Assembly: GCF_016481285.1 (NCBI RefSeq)
Contig: NZ_JAENBP010000003.1
Coordinates: forward strand, 62,001 to 126,000
From: Streptococcus zalophi
Lineage (GTDB): Bacteria > Bacillota > Bacilli > Lactobacillales > Streptococcaceae
DNA length: 64,000 bases
Direction of reading: 5' to 3'
Below the pieces are notes generated by a model, which saw nothing but the letters and a program-made list of their open reading frames with translations, searched no databases and was not told the DNA's origin. Of this stretch, positions 16,801-24,831 are shown piece after piece. The position numbers and the translations under genes are program-made. Position 1 is the first letter of the stretch, and each line of letters begins with the position of its first letter.

Positions 16801-18013
16801 TGGCTTTATCTGTATCATATTGAGCTTTAGCTGCATCATAAGCGGCTTTATCTGTATCATACTGTGCCTTTGCTGCATCATAAGTGGCTTTGTCAGTGTC
16901 ATACTGAGCCTTTGCTGCATCATAAGCGACTTTGTCAGTATCATACTGAGCCTTTGCTGCATCATAAGCGACTTTGTCAGTATCATACTGAGCCTTTGCT
17001 GCTTCATAGGCGGCTTTATCTGTATCATATTGAGCTTTGTCAGTATCATATTGAGTCTTTGCTGCATCATAGGCGGCTTTATCTGTATCATATTGAGCTT
17101 TGTCAGTATCATATTGAGCCTTATCTAAATCGTACTGTGTTTTAGCTACATCATACTGGGCCTTTGCTGTATCGTAAGTGGCTTTATCTGTATCATATTG
17201 AGCTTTAGCTGCATCATAAGCGGCTTTGTCAGTATCATACTGAGCCTTTGCTGCATCATAAGTGGCTTTGTCAGTGTCATACTGAGCTTTTGCTGCATCA
17301 TAAGTGGCTTTATCAGTGTCATACTGAGCTTTGGCTGCATCATAAGCTGCTTTATCTGTATCATACTGTGCCTTTGCTGCATCATAAGTGGCTTTGTCAG
17401 TGTCATACTGAGCTTTATCTGCATTATATTTTGCTACTTCTTGATCATGTTTTTCTTTTTGAGCATCATAAACGATTTTATCTTCATCGTATTGCACTTT
17501 ATCTACATCATACTGTGCCTTGTCTTTATTGTATTCATCAGTGTTTTTTAGATGCTCTTCAGTCTTTTCTTTTATAGTAGTTTCTTGAGATTTATAATCA
17601 TTTTTTATTTCAACAATAGCCTTATCTACTTCTTCAGGAGTCGTAGTGATATCATGATTAACATCTTCTTCTTTAATCACTTCAACACCGGCTTCTTCAG
17701 CTGATTTTACTGCCTGATCAAGGTCATCATGAGTAACATTAATGGGAAGAGAACCAGTCGATTCTCCAGCGTGTTCTTGACTCTCTTTAGCGACATCAGT
17801 CTGATCACCAGACATTTCCTCAAAATTTGTTGCTGAATTATCTGGTGTTTCAATAATGACATCAACTGATTTTGTATTCTGCTTGGTATCAACTTCATCG
17901 GCAAAAGTTGTATTAGCAGTCAAAGTTAATATTGCCATTACACCTAATATGGCACCACATAAATTCTTGCTAACTTTACTTTTTCTAAAGCCAAAAGTTG
18001 CTTTTTTATTCAT
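13880..18013 (-). CDS. Antigen I/II-type LPxTG cell-wall-anchored adhesin
   Basis: A 1377-residue surface protein. The order is: signal peptide (1 to about 39, with GFRKSKVSK before the hydrophobic core, ending TTFADE); an acidic linker; an alanine-rich helical A-region of 14-residue repeats (about 199-426); a GbpC/Spa-type V domain (about 445-715); a proline-rich P-region (717-840); C-terminal domains (about 845-1335) resembling the isopeptide-stabilised C1-C3 domains of antigen I/II; then sortase signal LPKTG at 1344-1348, a hydrophobic segment and KKKEN. The helical A and proline P regions are expected to wrap around each other as a stalk presenting the V domain, as in SpaP, SspB, AspA and BspA. 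A role in binding host glycoprotein or other bacteria is inferred from the family. GGAGG precedes the ATG. Confidence 0.93.
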   Translation of the reverse strand: MNKKATFGFRKSKVSKNLCGAILGVMAILTLTANTTFADEVDTKQNTKSVDVIIETPDNSATNFEEMSGDQTDVAKESQEHAGESTGSLPINVTHDDLDQAVKSAEEAGVEVIKEEDVNHDITTTPEEVDKAIVEIKNDYKSQETTIKEKTEEHLKNTDEYNKDKAQYDVDKVQYDEDKIVYDAQKEKHDQEVAKYNADKAQYDTDKATYDAAKAQYDTDKAAYDAAKAQYDTDKATYDAAKAQYDTDKATYDAAKAQYDTDKAAYDAAKAQYDTDKATYDTAKAQYDVAKTQYDLDKAQYDTDKAQYDTDKAAYDAAKTQYDTDKAQYDTDKAAYEAAKAQYDTDKVAYDAAKAQYDTDKVAYDAAKAQYDTDKATYDAAKAQYDTDKAAYDAAKAQYDTDKATYDAAKAQYDTDKAQYDTDKAQYDQDMVAYEAALAEAEAKKNEDGYLSQPLSQTFIFKSEPNATITIDGQVYSSADWKSEAQNQGIDTLPEMNLVIDRYDSYANQYNASRVFLEKDVPLTVTYTDLQNSTFNGKKLSKVEYIYTLSNLTSPGKTKIPAILYKDPTVTINYSDLGSTADINLEAKFYDEDGNPIDMTGGLISFSSLNRDKVGNVDTVEYVRDFNGEYIPISGSSIGVQGTQVSSVPESNEHVSGGSRFEAGQWDSDSSPYKWYGAIVGKAAGETVKLTFGSANRRGIWFAFNSDIKAVGVPIKPTPPVEPTAPTPPVEPTAPTPPGEEPTAPTPPVEPTAPTPPVEPTAPTPPVEPTAPTPPVEPTAPTPPVEPTAPTPPSEEPTAPTPPVEPTAPTPPVEPTAPTPPGEAPTPPTPPVEPKVPVAPVVSYHYHILTNRPPVTKEVKNGKDVDVNNQSVSKQSVIKFELKSPTLPAGRNETTSFVISDPLPKGYEVNMVATKEASPGFTTTYDEAKHIITFTATDETLALLNADLTQSVTPLFPTIVGQVFNDGSTYTNNFVTFINDAYGVRSDIVRVKTPENPRPPKVNKNEKGVVIDGKNVLAGSTNYYEMTWDLDQYKDIQATEDVIQEGFYFVDDYPEVALVPQDDLIRLVDANGQAVTGVSVYRYDSVSVAPDRIKAILGKTNIMPTGAFQLFIADDPQAFFDTYVVTGLNITVINPMKVKDEMGLTGGEYVNKAYQIDFGNGYESNIVTNNIPKISPKKDVTVTNDPADMDNYDGATLQLNQIFNYRLIGGIVPINHSEELFDYSFYDDYDQTGDEYTGQYKTFNNVDILLKDGSVIKAGTDLTEYTESIVDPKDGVVIIKFKEAFLRSISTESSFQAESFIQMKRIAVGTFENTYVNTVNDVMYASNKVRTTTPEPKKPNTPSLPKTGTQDNAYMPLLGFAAMVGAFGIVGMKKKEN
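15497..15865 (-). repeat. Proline-rich tandem repeat (P-region) of the adhesin
   Basis: About a dozen copies of a 9-residue unit PTAPTPPVE (27 bp), with occasional GEE, SEE or GEA variants at the spacer. Neighbouring units are almost identical in DNA, so copy number can change by slippage or recombination and assembly errors are possible. Confidence 0.93.
16737..17418 (-). repeat. Alanine-rich tandem repeat (A-region) of the adhesin
   Basis: About fourteen copies of a 42-bp unit encoding AQYDTDKATYDAAK and close variants (A/T/V at the variable site). Seven-residue half-units AQYDTDK are inserted in three places. The heptad pattern predicts a long alpha helix. The near-identity of units points to recent homogenisation. 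Confidence 0.93.
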
Positions 18014-18161
18014 TTTTTTCCTCCTAAAGAAAACATTGGGTATGTTTTAAATTTTATAATTTTTTAATTTAAACATAACGTTATTGGGTAATAAGCTTTA
18101 AGGTATAAAACTACGCATTAATCATATCAAATTAGTTAATCCTTTGCAATCAATCTGTCTA

Positions 18162-19532
18162 TTAATAACCGTAAAGTTCACTAACCGTCACAAATTCATA
18201 ACCTTGAGAAATTAAATAATCAATGACGGTGGGTAAAGCATCAACAGACGTTTGATGAATATCATGCATCAAAATAACACCGCCACTTCCCAAAGTTGCT
18301 TTCAGATTAGTCATAATGGATGGTGTGTTTCGCTCTGCCCAGTCTCTAGTATCAACTGTCCAAAAAACAAGAGGTAAACCAACATCTTGAGCTACCTTAG
18401 GATTAGAGTCACCATAAGGTGGTCTAACGGTTTTTGGAGTCACACCTGTTGCTTTCATAATAGCATCATTGGTTGATTGAATCTGCCACTTCACTTGTTC
18501 TGAGGTTAGACCTGTTAAAGCTGGGTGATCCCAAGAGTGATTCCCCAATTCATGACCAGAAGCAACCATTCGTTGTAAAACACCTTCATTTCCCGCAACA
18601 TGAGAGCCAAGGACATAGAAAGTTGCTCTGATGTTATATTTTGCTAAAATATCAAGAACTTGTGGTGTTGTCTTGGTACTAGGCCCATCATCAAAGGTTA
18701 AAGCAACTACTTTTCGACCTTGGTTGGCGATTTTTTTGCGGTTTTCTTCGGCTTGTTTGGCTTTTTCAGCCGCAATTTTGGCCTCCTCTTCTTCTTTTTT
18801 CTTAACCTGGTACTCTTGATAATGGGTTAATTCTTCACCTGATAGATAAGTCACATCAATATTATCATAAAAGACAGACAAAGGGATTTCAACATCCTCA
18901 CCTAATGCAAGGTAACCTTTTTTAAAAGAAAAAAAATTACTTGCCTCTCCTTTTTTCTTAAATTCAGAAACGAGATCCAATTGTTTTATTTTACCTAATA
19001 TTTTTTCTTGGTTATCAATTTGATGTTCTTTTAAATAATTTGAAATCGTACTAACTAATTGATTTTCATCACCTTTTACTAGCTCTTTTAAATAAAATAA
19101 TTGACCATTATCATGAATATAAAAATCTCTCAAGGCTTTCTCAGTGACTTTTTCAATATTCAGCCATTTTGATTGGTAAACCGTCCTATAAAGCGTTAGT
19201 TTTTTAATTCCTTCTAACGGAGATTCTTCCATTTTAGCATTTAAAAAAATGAGTTGATTTTTTTGATGTGGTGAAATTTTCTCTGCTTCTTTATGCCATC
19301 GTTCAAGTTCAGTCTCGATATCTTTAGAGTCTGTCACTGGCACCATAAAAATAGTAGAGTTATTATCATCATTTCTAATAACAATCTCATTTGATGGAAA
19401 CAAGGTTTCTGCTTTTTTCTTTTCAGCTTTAATAATCTCTTTCTCTTGGGTTTCCATATGCCATTGTCTTACAAAAATAGCACCTATAACAAGACTTAAA
19501 ATAATACCTATGGCTATAATATACTTTTTCAT
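18162..19532 (-). CDS. pgdA: Membrane-anchored polysaccharide deacetylase (PgdA-like)
   Basis: A 456-residue protein with an N-terminal membrane anchor (4-22), an extracellular region of unknown fold (about 45-235), a charged Lys/Glu/Ala-rich linker (243-273) and a C-terminal NodB deacetylase domain. Its motifs are TFDDGP (279-284), the zinc histidines of HSWDH (332 and 336), RPPYG, DTRDW and a late LMHDIH. Family members remove acetyl groups from peptidoglycan N-acetylglucosamine, giving lysozyme resistance. The layout matches streptococcal PgdA. It lies 148 bp upstream of the adhesin on the same strand; no strong terminator is seen in the gap. Confidence 0.88.
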   Translation of the reverse strand: MKKYIIAIGIILSLVIGAIFVRQWHMETQEKEIIKAEKKKAETLFPSNEIVIRNDDNNSTIFMVPVTDSKDIETELERWHKEAEKISPHQKNQLIFLNAKMEESPLEGIKKLTLYRTVYQSKWLNIEKVTEKALRDFYIHDNGQLFYLKELVKGDENQLVSTISNYLKEHQIDNQEKILGKIKQLDLVSEFKKKGEASNFFSFKKGYLALGEDVEIPLSVFYDNIDVTYLSGEELTHYQEYQVKKKEEEEAKIAAEKAKQAEENRKKIANQGRKVVALTFDDGPSTKTTPQVLDILAKYNIRATFYVLGSHVAGNEGVLQRMVASGHELGNHSWDHPALTGLTSEQVKWQIQSTNDAIMKATGVTPKTVRPPYGDSNPKVAQDVGLPLVFWTVDTRDWAERNTPSIMTNLKATLGSGGVILMHDIHQTSVDALPTVIDYLISQGYEFVTVSELYGY

Positions 19533-19680
19533 TTCTCTCTCATCTCTTTACTAAATCTAAACGTTTTTAAAAATAACACGTTTTATTATACATGAGATAA
19601 CTTATCTTTTCAATGAAAAGAAGTTTTTTTAATAAATTTTAGCAAGACAATTTAATAGTAGAAAACATAGGATAAAGCAA

Positions 19681-19707
19681 AAAAAGCAGAGAAAACTCTG
19701 CTTTTTT
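19681..19707 (-). terminator. Terminator of ptsHI
   Basis: AAAAAGCAGAG-AAAA-CTCTGCTTTTT hairpin whose stem abuts the ptsI stop codon, with an A/T run on the minus-strand 3' side. Confidence 0.88.
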
Positions 19708-21434
19708 TAAACAAGATATTCTTTTTGTAATTCTAGAACTTCTTCTGCTGTTGAGCATTCTGTTAGGGCACGTTGTGCGTATTCTTTCATTTTTTCAGTA
19801 TCTAGACGTTTCATCAAACTTCTAGTTCTTAAAATAGAAGTAGCACTCATTGAAAACTCATCAAGTCCCATTCCCATGAGCAATGGCACAGCTCTTTGAT
19901 CACCAGCCATCTCTCCACACATACCAGTCCATTTACCTTCTGCATGAGATGCTTTAATCACGTTATTGATTAAACGTAATAATGAAGGGTTGTACGGTTG
20001 ATACAAGTAAGAAACTTGTTCATTCATACGGTCAGCTGCCATTGTGTATTGGATGAGATCGTTTGTTCCAATAGAGAAGAAATCAACTTCCTTGGCAAAT
20101 TGATCAGCAAGCATTGCTGCTGCAGGGATTTCAATCATAATACCGACTTGGATATTATCTGCTACAGGAACACCTTCTGCTTGTAATTTAGCTTTTTCTT
20201 GTTCATAAACAGCTTTTGCTTTACGGAATTCTGTTAAGAGAGCAACCATTGGGAACATGATACGTAATTGACCATGAACAGATGCACGAAGTAAAGCACG
20301 AAGTTGTGTACGGAACATTTGATCGCCAGTTTCAGAAATAGAAATACGAAGCGCTCTAAAGCCTAAGAATGGGTTCATTTCATCAGGTAAATCGAAATAT
20401 GGTAATTCCTTATCACCACCGATATCCATTGTACGAACCACAACAGGTTTACCATTCATTCCTTCAAGAACTGACTTATAAGCTTCATATTGCTCTTCTT
20501 CAGTTGGGAAGTCTTGAGAATCCATATATAAGAATTCTGTACGGTATAAACCAACAGCTTCAGCACCGTTATCATTAACACCTTCAATATCTTTAGGTGT
20601 TCCGATATTAGCTGCCAATTCAAAATGTTTGCCATCAGCAGTCACTGTCTCAGCATCTTTTAATAATGCCCACTCAGCTTTAAGGTCAGCATATTCTTGA
20701 CCTGCTTTTTTAAATGCTGCAATTTCTTCTTCACTTGGGTTAATAATAACTTCCCCAGAAATACCGTTAACCGCAATAATATCATCATTTTTTACTAATT
20801 CAGTGATATTGTTAGTTCCTAACACAGCTGCAATTTCTAAAGTGCGTGCCATAATAGCTGAGTGGCTTGTACGACCACCAATGTTAGTAACAAATGCTTT
20901 AACATATTTAGCATCTAACTGAGCAGTATCAGATGGTGTCAAGTCGTGAGCAATCACAATAGATTCTTCATCAATGGTTGCTGGATTTGGTAATTTAACA
21001 CCTAATAAATTTGCCAACACACGTTTAGCCACATCACGAATATCTGCAGCACGTTCTTGCATGTATGGATTATCATCCATATTTTCAAATAAAGTCACAA
21101 ACATATCAGTGACTTCTTTTAAGCCACTTTCAGCATTAACTTGTTTAGCACGAATCGTTTCTTTAATTTGCCCAATCATTTCTGGGTCAGAAAGAACCAT
21201 TAAATGCGCATCGAACACAGCTGCCGCTTCGTCACCAAGACTATCTACTGCTTTTTCACGGATAATAGAAAGCTCGTCTTGAGATGCTATTAAAGCAGCA
21301 TCTAAACGAGCTTCTTCTGAACTTGTATCTTCAACAGTTACAGTTTCAAATGACAAATCCGGTTGAGTAAGTAAATATGCCTTAGCAACAGCAACACCGT
21401 CAGATGCCGCAATTCCTTTAAGCATTTTTGTCAT
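19707..21434 (-). CDS. ptsI: PTS enzyme I (phosphoenolpyruvate-protein phosphotransferase)
   Basis: A 575-residue enzyme I that takes phosphate from PEP and passes it to HPr. The phosphohistidine motif [12 protein letters not shown] places the active His at 191. The C-terminal PEP-binding barrel has [26 protein letters not shown] and the active-site Cys in GMCGEMAGD. It follows ptsH by 2 bp, so the two share a transcript and are probably coupled in translation. Confidence 0.98.
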   Translation of the reverse strand: MTKMLKGIAASDGVAVAKAYLLTQPDLSFETVTVEDTSSEEARLDAALIASQDELSIIREKAVDSLGDEAAAVFDAHLMVLSDPEMIGQIKETIRAKQVNAESGLKEVTDMFVTLFENMDDNPYMQERAADIRDVAKRVLANLLGVKLPNPATIDEESIVIAHDLTPSDTAQLDAKYVKAFVTNIGGRTSHSAIMARTLEIAAVLGTNNITELVKNDDIIAVNGISGEVIINPSEEEIAAFKKAGQEYADLKAEWALLKDAETVTADGKHFELAANIGTPKDIEGVNDNGAEAVGLYRTEFLYMDSQDFPTEEEQYEAYKSVLEGMNGKPVVVRTMDIGGDKELPYFDLPDEMNPFLGFRALRISISETGDQMFRTQLRALLRASVHGQLRIMFPMVALLTEFRKAKAVYEQEKAKLQAEGVPVADNIQVGIMIEIPAAAMLADQFAKEVDFFSIGTNDLIQYTMAADRMNEQVSYLYQPYNPSLLRLINNVIKASHAEGKWTGMCGEMAGDQRAVPLLMGMGLDEFSMSATSILRTRSLMKRLDTEKMKEYAQRALTECSTAEEVLELQKEYLV

Positions 21435-21436
21435 AA

Positions 21437-21700
21437 TTAAGCCAATCCTTCTTTTGTCATAGTTTCAACGATAGCAGCAAGTGCTTCGTCAGCATCAGCA
21501 CCTTCAGTTGTAATCGTTACATCTGCCCCTTGGCCAACACCAAGACTCATAACACCCATAATTGATTTAAGGTTAACTGCTTTTCCTTTGTAATCTAATG
21601 TAATGTCAGAAGCAAACTTACTAGCTGTTTGAACTAATAATGTCGCTGGGCGTGCATGAATACCTGTTTCTGCAACAATGTGAAAATCTTTTGAAGCCAT
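21437..21700 (-). CDS. ptsH: Phosphocarrier protein HPr
   Basis: An 87-residue HPr. The phosphorylated His is His15 in GIHARPAT, and the HPr-kinase target is Ser46 in [12 protein letters not shown]. Ser46-phosphorylated HPr is the cofactor of CcpA, so this gene connects to the cre site upstream of the fdrA-allG operon. AAAGGAG precedes the ATG. Confidence 0.98.
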   Translation of the reverse strand: MASKDFHIVAETGIHARPATLLVQTASKFASDITLDYKGKAVNLKSIMGVMSLGVGQGADVTITTEGADADEALAAIVETMTKEGLA

Positions 21701-21732
21701 ATGATGGTTCTCCTTTATGTATTATCTTTTTA

Positions 21733-21747
21733 GTTGCCTTTGGCAAC
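21733..21747 (-). promoter_or_regulatory. Hairpin in the ptsH leader
   Basis: GTTGCC-AAA-GGCAAC forms a perfect 6-bp stem in the 5' untranslated leader, about 33 bases before the ptsH start and just after the predicted transcription start. Only short A/T stretches follow, so it may protect the 5' end of the mRNA rather than terminate it. Confidence 0.45.
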
Positions 21748-21761
21748 CCTTACATTTTTTT

Positions 21762-21790
21762 ATTATAGCACATCGCTTATATCTTTTCAA
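21762..21790 (-). promoter_or_regulatory. ptsH promoter
   Basis: TTGAAA (21785-21790), 17-base spacer, TATAAT (21762-21767), with TG one base before the -10. This is a strong housekeeping sigma promoter. Confidence 0.85.
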
Positions 21791-21948
21791 GAATAAAATA
21801 ATAAGCTGAAATTTTTCATATTCCTTTTCAATTTTCATTAAAGTTCTTTTCTCTATTAATTAAGTTATTACAAAATGGATAAAATGTAATTTCGCAATAT
21901 TCTAAGTCAGATTTATCAGTTTATCACGAACATTGAATAATCGTAAAA

Positions 21949-21964
21949 TACCATATATAGTGAC
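21949..21964 (+). promoter_or_regulatory. NrdR box 1 upstream of nrdHIEF
   Basis: TACCATATATAGTGAC is a 16-base near-palindrome like the NrdR consensus ACACWATATMTTGTGT. It starts exactly 31 bases before the second box, so both lie on the same face of the helix, the spacing NrdR sites usually show. Confidence 0.72.
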
Positions 21965-21979
21965 TGTTTAAAATATAAA

Positions 21980-21995
21980 GCACAATATTTAGTGA
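21980..21995 (+). promoter_or_regulatory. NrdR box 2 upstream of nrdHIEF
   Basis: GCACAATATTTAGTGA is the better of the two NrdR-like palindromes. It lies about 18 bases upstream of the predicted -35. NrdR with bound dATP/ATP represses reductase genes across bacteria. The nrdR gene itself is not in this window. Confidence 0.78.
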
Positions 21996-22012
21996 TTTTT
22001 AGATTTTAGCGC

Positions 22013-22041
22013 TTGCGTTTTTTCTTCTTTTAAGGTATCCT
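22013..22041 (+). promoter_or_regulatory. nrdHIEF promoter
   Basis: TTGCGT (22013-22018), 17-base spacer, TATCCT (22036-22041), directly downstream of the two NrdR boxes. A second possible -10 (TATAAA) starts at 22041, so the exact start point is uncertain. Confidence 0.6.
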
Positions 22042-22080
22042 ATAAAAGTATTTAATTTTTAAAAAATGAGGAGATTAAAC

Positions 22081-22305
22081 ATGGCAAAAATTACTATTTT
22101 TTCGAAAAATCATTGTATCCAATGTAAAATGACTAAAAAATTTCTAACTGAAAATCAGGCTGATTTCGAAGAAATTAACCTTGATGAAAACCCTGATAAA
22201 ATTAGCTATGTTAAAAACTTAGGTTTCACTGCTGCACCTGTTATTGAAGCTGGCGATATTGCGTTTTCTGGCTTCCAGCCAAGTCGTTTAAAAGAAATTA
22301 TTTAA
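22081..22305 (+). CDS. nrdH: Glutaredoxin-like protein NrdH
   Basis: A 74-residue redoxin with the active-site pair Cys12-Ile-Gln-Cys15. It is the electron donor to class Ib ribonucleotide reductase NrdE. I use ATG 22081: an in-frame ATG at 22066 exists, but GAGGAG immediately follows it and is the ribosome site for 22081. First gene of the nrdHIEF operon. Confidence 0.93.
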   Translation: MAKITIFSKNHCIQCKMTKKFLTENQADFEEINLDENPDKISYVKNLGFTAAPVIEAGDIAFSGFQPSRLKEII

Positions 22306-22308
22306 CCC

Positions 22309-22671
22309 ATGATAACAATAGTTTTTTATTCTCTGACTGGCCAAACTAGGAGATTTATGAAAAAGTTATCCTATGATAAGACTCTTGAGTTAAAAAGAAA
22401 TAAAGAAAATCCTGATGTTGATAATGATTTCATCTTAATTGTTCCAACATATGAGGATGGACTTGGTTTTATCGATGACTTTCTTGATAGAAACCGTCAC
22501 TATTTTAAGGGTGTTATTGGTTCTGGAAATCGCAATTTTGGACCAGAATTTTGTCATGTTGCAAGACGCTTATCAAAGACTTACCAGGTTCCTGTTCTTT
22601 ATGAATATGAATTTAATGGTACGGATGAAGATGTAGAAAAAGTTAAAGGAATTATAGAAAATGAGTCTTAA
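22309..22671 (+). CDS. nrdI: Flavodoxin-like NrdI
   Basis: A 120-residue flavodoxin-like protein (YSLTGQTRRF phosphate-binding loop near residues 7-16, GSGNRNFG near 71). NrdI supplies the oxidant that builds the Mn(III)2-tyrosyl radical cofactor of NrdF. It starts 3 bases after the nrdH stop and overlaps nrdE by 11 nt, so the operon is tightly coupled. Confidence 0.93.
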   Translation: MITIVFYSLTGQTRRFMKKLSYDKTLELKRNKENPDVDNDFILIVPTYEDGLGFIDDFLDRNRHYFKGVIGSGNRNFGPEFCHVARRLSKTYQVPVLYEYEFNGTDEDVEKVKGIIENES

Positions 22672-24820
22672 AAACCTTGGCGAAGTTTCTTACTTTCGCT
22701 TGAATAATGCTATTAACCGACCTGTTAATGGTAAAATCCCACTCAATAAGGATAAAGAAGCCTTAGAGGCTTTCTTCACAGAAAATGTTATCCCAAACAC
22801 CATGACCTTTGCTTCGATTTCTGAAAAAATCGATTATCTCATTGAAAATGACTATCTTGAAGAAGCTTTTCTCAGAAAATATAGCGTGTCATTTATTGAA
22901 GAATTAGTTGCTCTTATTAAAGCACAAGATTTCCACTTCAAGTCTTTTATGGCTGCATATAAATTCTATCAACAGTATGCTCTAAAAACTAATGATGGAG
23001 ATCATTACCTAGAAAGCATGGAAGATCGTGTTCTTTATAATGCCCTTTATTTTGCTGATGGCAATGAAGAACTAGCCAAATCAATGGCTCTTGAAATGAT
23101 TAATCAACGCTACCAGCCTGCTACTCCTAGCTTTTTAAACGCTGGTCGTAGTCGCCGTGGTGAACTAGTGTCGTGTTTCTTAATTCAAGCAACAGATGAC
23201 ATGAACTCAATTGGACGTTCCATTAACTCAGCCCTTCAACTCTCACGTATTGGTGGAGGCGTTGGGATTTCACTAAGCAATCTTCGTGAAGCCGGTGCGC
23301 CAATTAAAGGTTATGAAGGTGCCGCAAGTGGTGTTGTTCCTGTGATGAAACTTTTTGAGGATAGTTTTTCATACTCTAACCAATTGGGTCAACGTCAAGG
23401 TGCTGGAGTGGTTTATCTTGATGTCTTCCATCCAGATATTCTTGCTTTCTTATCTACTAAAAAAGAAAATGCGGATGAAAAAATTCGTGTTAAAACATTA
23501 TCACTAGGTGTCACAGTACCTGATAAGTTTTATGAATTAGTAAGAAAAAATGAAGACATGTACCTCTTTAGCCCATATTCCATTGAAAAAGAATATGGCG
23601 TCCCATTCAATTATATTAATATCACAGAAAAATATGATGAACTGGTTAGCAACCCTAATATTACCAAAACAAAAATCAAAGCACGTGATTTAGAAACGGA
23701 AATTTCTAAACTACAACAAGAATCTGGTTATCCTTATATCGTCAATATTGATACTGCTAATAATAGTAGTGCTATTGATGGGCGTATTATTATGAGTAAC
23801 CTTTGTTCAGAAATTTTACAGGTTCAAGAACCAAGTACTATTAATGATTCGCAAGAATACCTTAAAATGGGAACAGACATCTCTTGTAATCTTGGTTCAA
23901 CCAACATTGTTAATATGATGGCATCACCAGATTTTGGAAAATCTATTAGAACAATGACTCGTGCCTTAACATTTGTTACCGATAATTCAAGCATTGAAGC
24001 TGTTCCAACCATTAAAAATGGTAATAATAAAGCACATACTATCGGTCTTGGTGCTATGGGATTACACAGCTATTTGGCTAAAAAACATATTCAATATGGT
24101 AGTCCTGAATCAATCGAATTCACTGATATCTACTTTATGTTGATGAATTATTGGACACTGGTTGAGTCTAATAATCTAGCACGTGAAAGAAAAACAAGCT
24201 TTGCTAATTTTGAAAATTCAAAATATGCTGACGGCTCTTACTTTGAAAAATACATTTCAGGTGATTTCCAACCAAAATCAGAATTAGTCAAAGAATTGTT
24301 TAAAGATCATTTCATCCCATCAAAAGAAGATTGGCAAGCTCTTTCTGAAGCCATTCAAAATGATGGCCTTTACCATCAAAATCGTTTAGCAGTTGCTCCA
24401 AATGGTTCTATTAGCTACATCAATGACGTTTCTGCAAGTATTCATCCAATCACACAACGCATTGAAGAACGCCAAGAAAAGAAAATTGGTAAAATTTACT
24501 ACCCTGCATCAGGTTTAGCAACTGATACCATCCCTTATTATACTTCTGCTTATGATATGGATATGAGAAAAGTGATTGATGTTTATGCTGCTGCAACACA
24601 ACACATCGACCAAGGGCTATCCTTAACATTATTTATGCGCAGTGAGATTCCTTTTGGACTTTATGAATGGAAAAAAGAAAGAAAACAAACCACTCGTGAT
24701 TTGTCAATTCTTCGTAATTATGCCTTCCATAAAGGGATCAAGTCAATTTACTACATCCGTACATTTACTGATGACGGTGAAGAAGTTGGCTCAAATCAAT
24801 GTGAAAGCTGTGTCATCTAG
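22661..24820 (+). CDS. nrdE: Class Ib ribonucleoside-diphosphate reductase alpha subunit
   Basis: A 719-residue large subunit that reduces ribonucleoside diphosphates to deoxyribonucleotides. The C-terminal redox pair is Cys714 and Cys717 (CESC), serviced by NrdH. Active-site elements include LVSCF (redox cysteine near 170) and NLCSEI (near 383), with NLGSTN later. There is no N-terminal ATP-cone, as expected for class Ib. Confidence 0.97.
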   Translation: MSLKNLGEVSYFRLNNAINRPVNGKIPLNKDKEALEAFFTENVIPNTMTFASISEKIDYLIENDYLEEAFLRKYSVSFIEELVALIKAQDFHFKSFMAAYKFYQQYALKTNDGDHYLESMEDRVLYNALYFADGNEELAKSMALEMINQRYQPATPSFLNAGRSRRGELVSCFLIQATDDMNSIGRSINSALQLSRIGGGVGISLSNLREAGAPIKGYEGAASGVVPVMKLFEDSFSYSNQLGQRQGAGVVYLDVFHPDILAFLSTKKENADEKIRVKTLSLGVTVPDKFYELVRKNEDMYLFSPYSIEKEYGVPFNYINITEKYDELVSNPNITKTKIKARDLETEISKLQQESGYPYIVNIDTANNSSAIDGRIIMSNLCSEILQVQEPSTINDSQEYLKMGTDISCNLGSTNIVNMMASPDFGKSIRTMTRALTFVTDNSSIEAVPTIKNGNNKAHTIGLGAMGLHSYLAKKHIQYGSPESIEFTDIYFMLMNYWTLVESNNLARERKTSFANFENSKYADGSYFEKYISGDFQPKSELVKELFKDHFIPSKEDWQALSEAIQNDGLYHQNRLAVAPNGSISYINDVSASIHPITQRIEERQEKKIGKIYYPASGLATDTIPYYTSAYDMDMRKVIDVYAAATQHIDQGLSLTLFMRSEIPFGLYEWKKERKQTTRDLSILRNYAFHKGIKSIYYIRTFTDDGEEVGSNQCESCVI

Positions 24821-24831
24821 GAGAGGAAATT

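Noticed and set aside
16737..17418. Possible CRISPR-like array of regular repeats
   Set aside because: The units are contiguous coding repeats without unique spacers, in the frame of a surface protein.
16717..17551. Open frames on both strands across the 42-bp repeats
   Set aside because: Shadow frames created by the regular A-region codons; composition is unlike any protein and there is no start signal.
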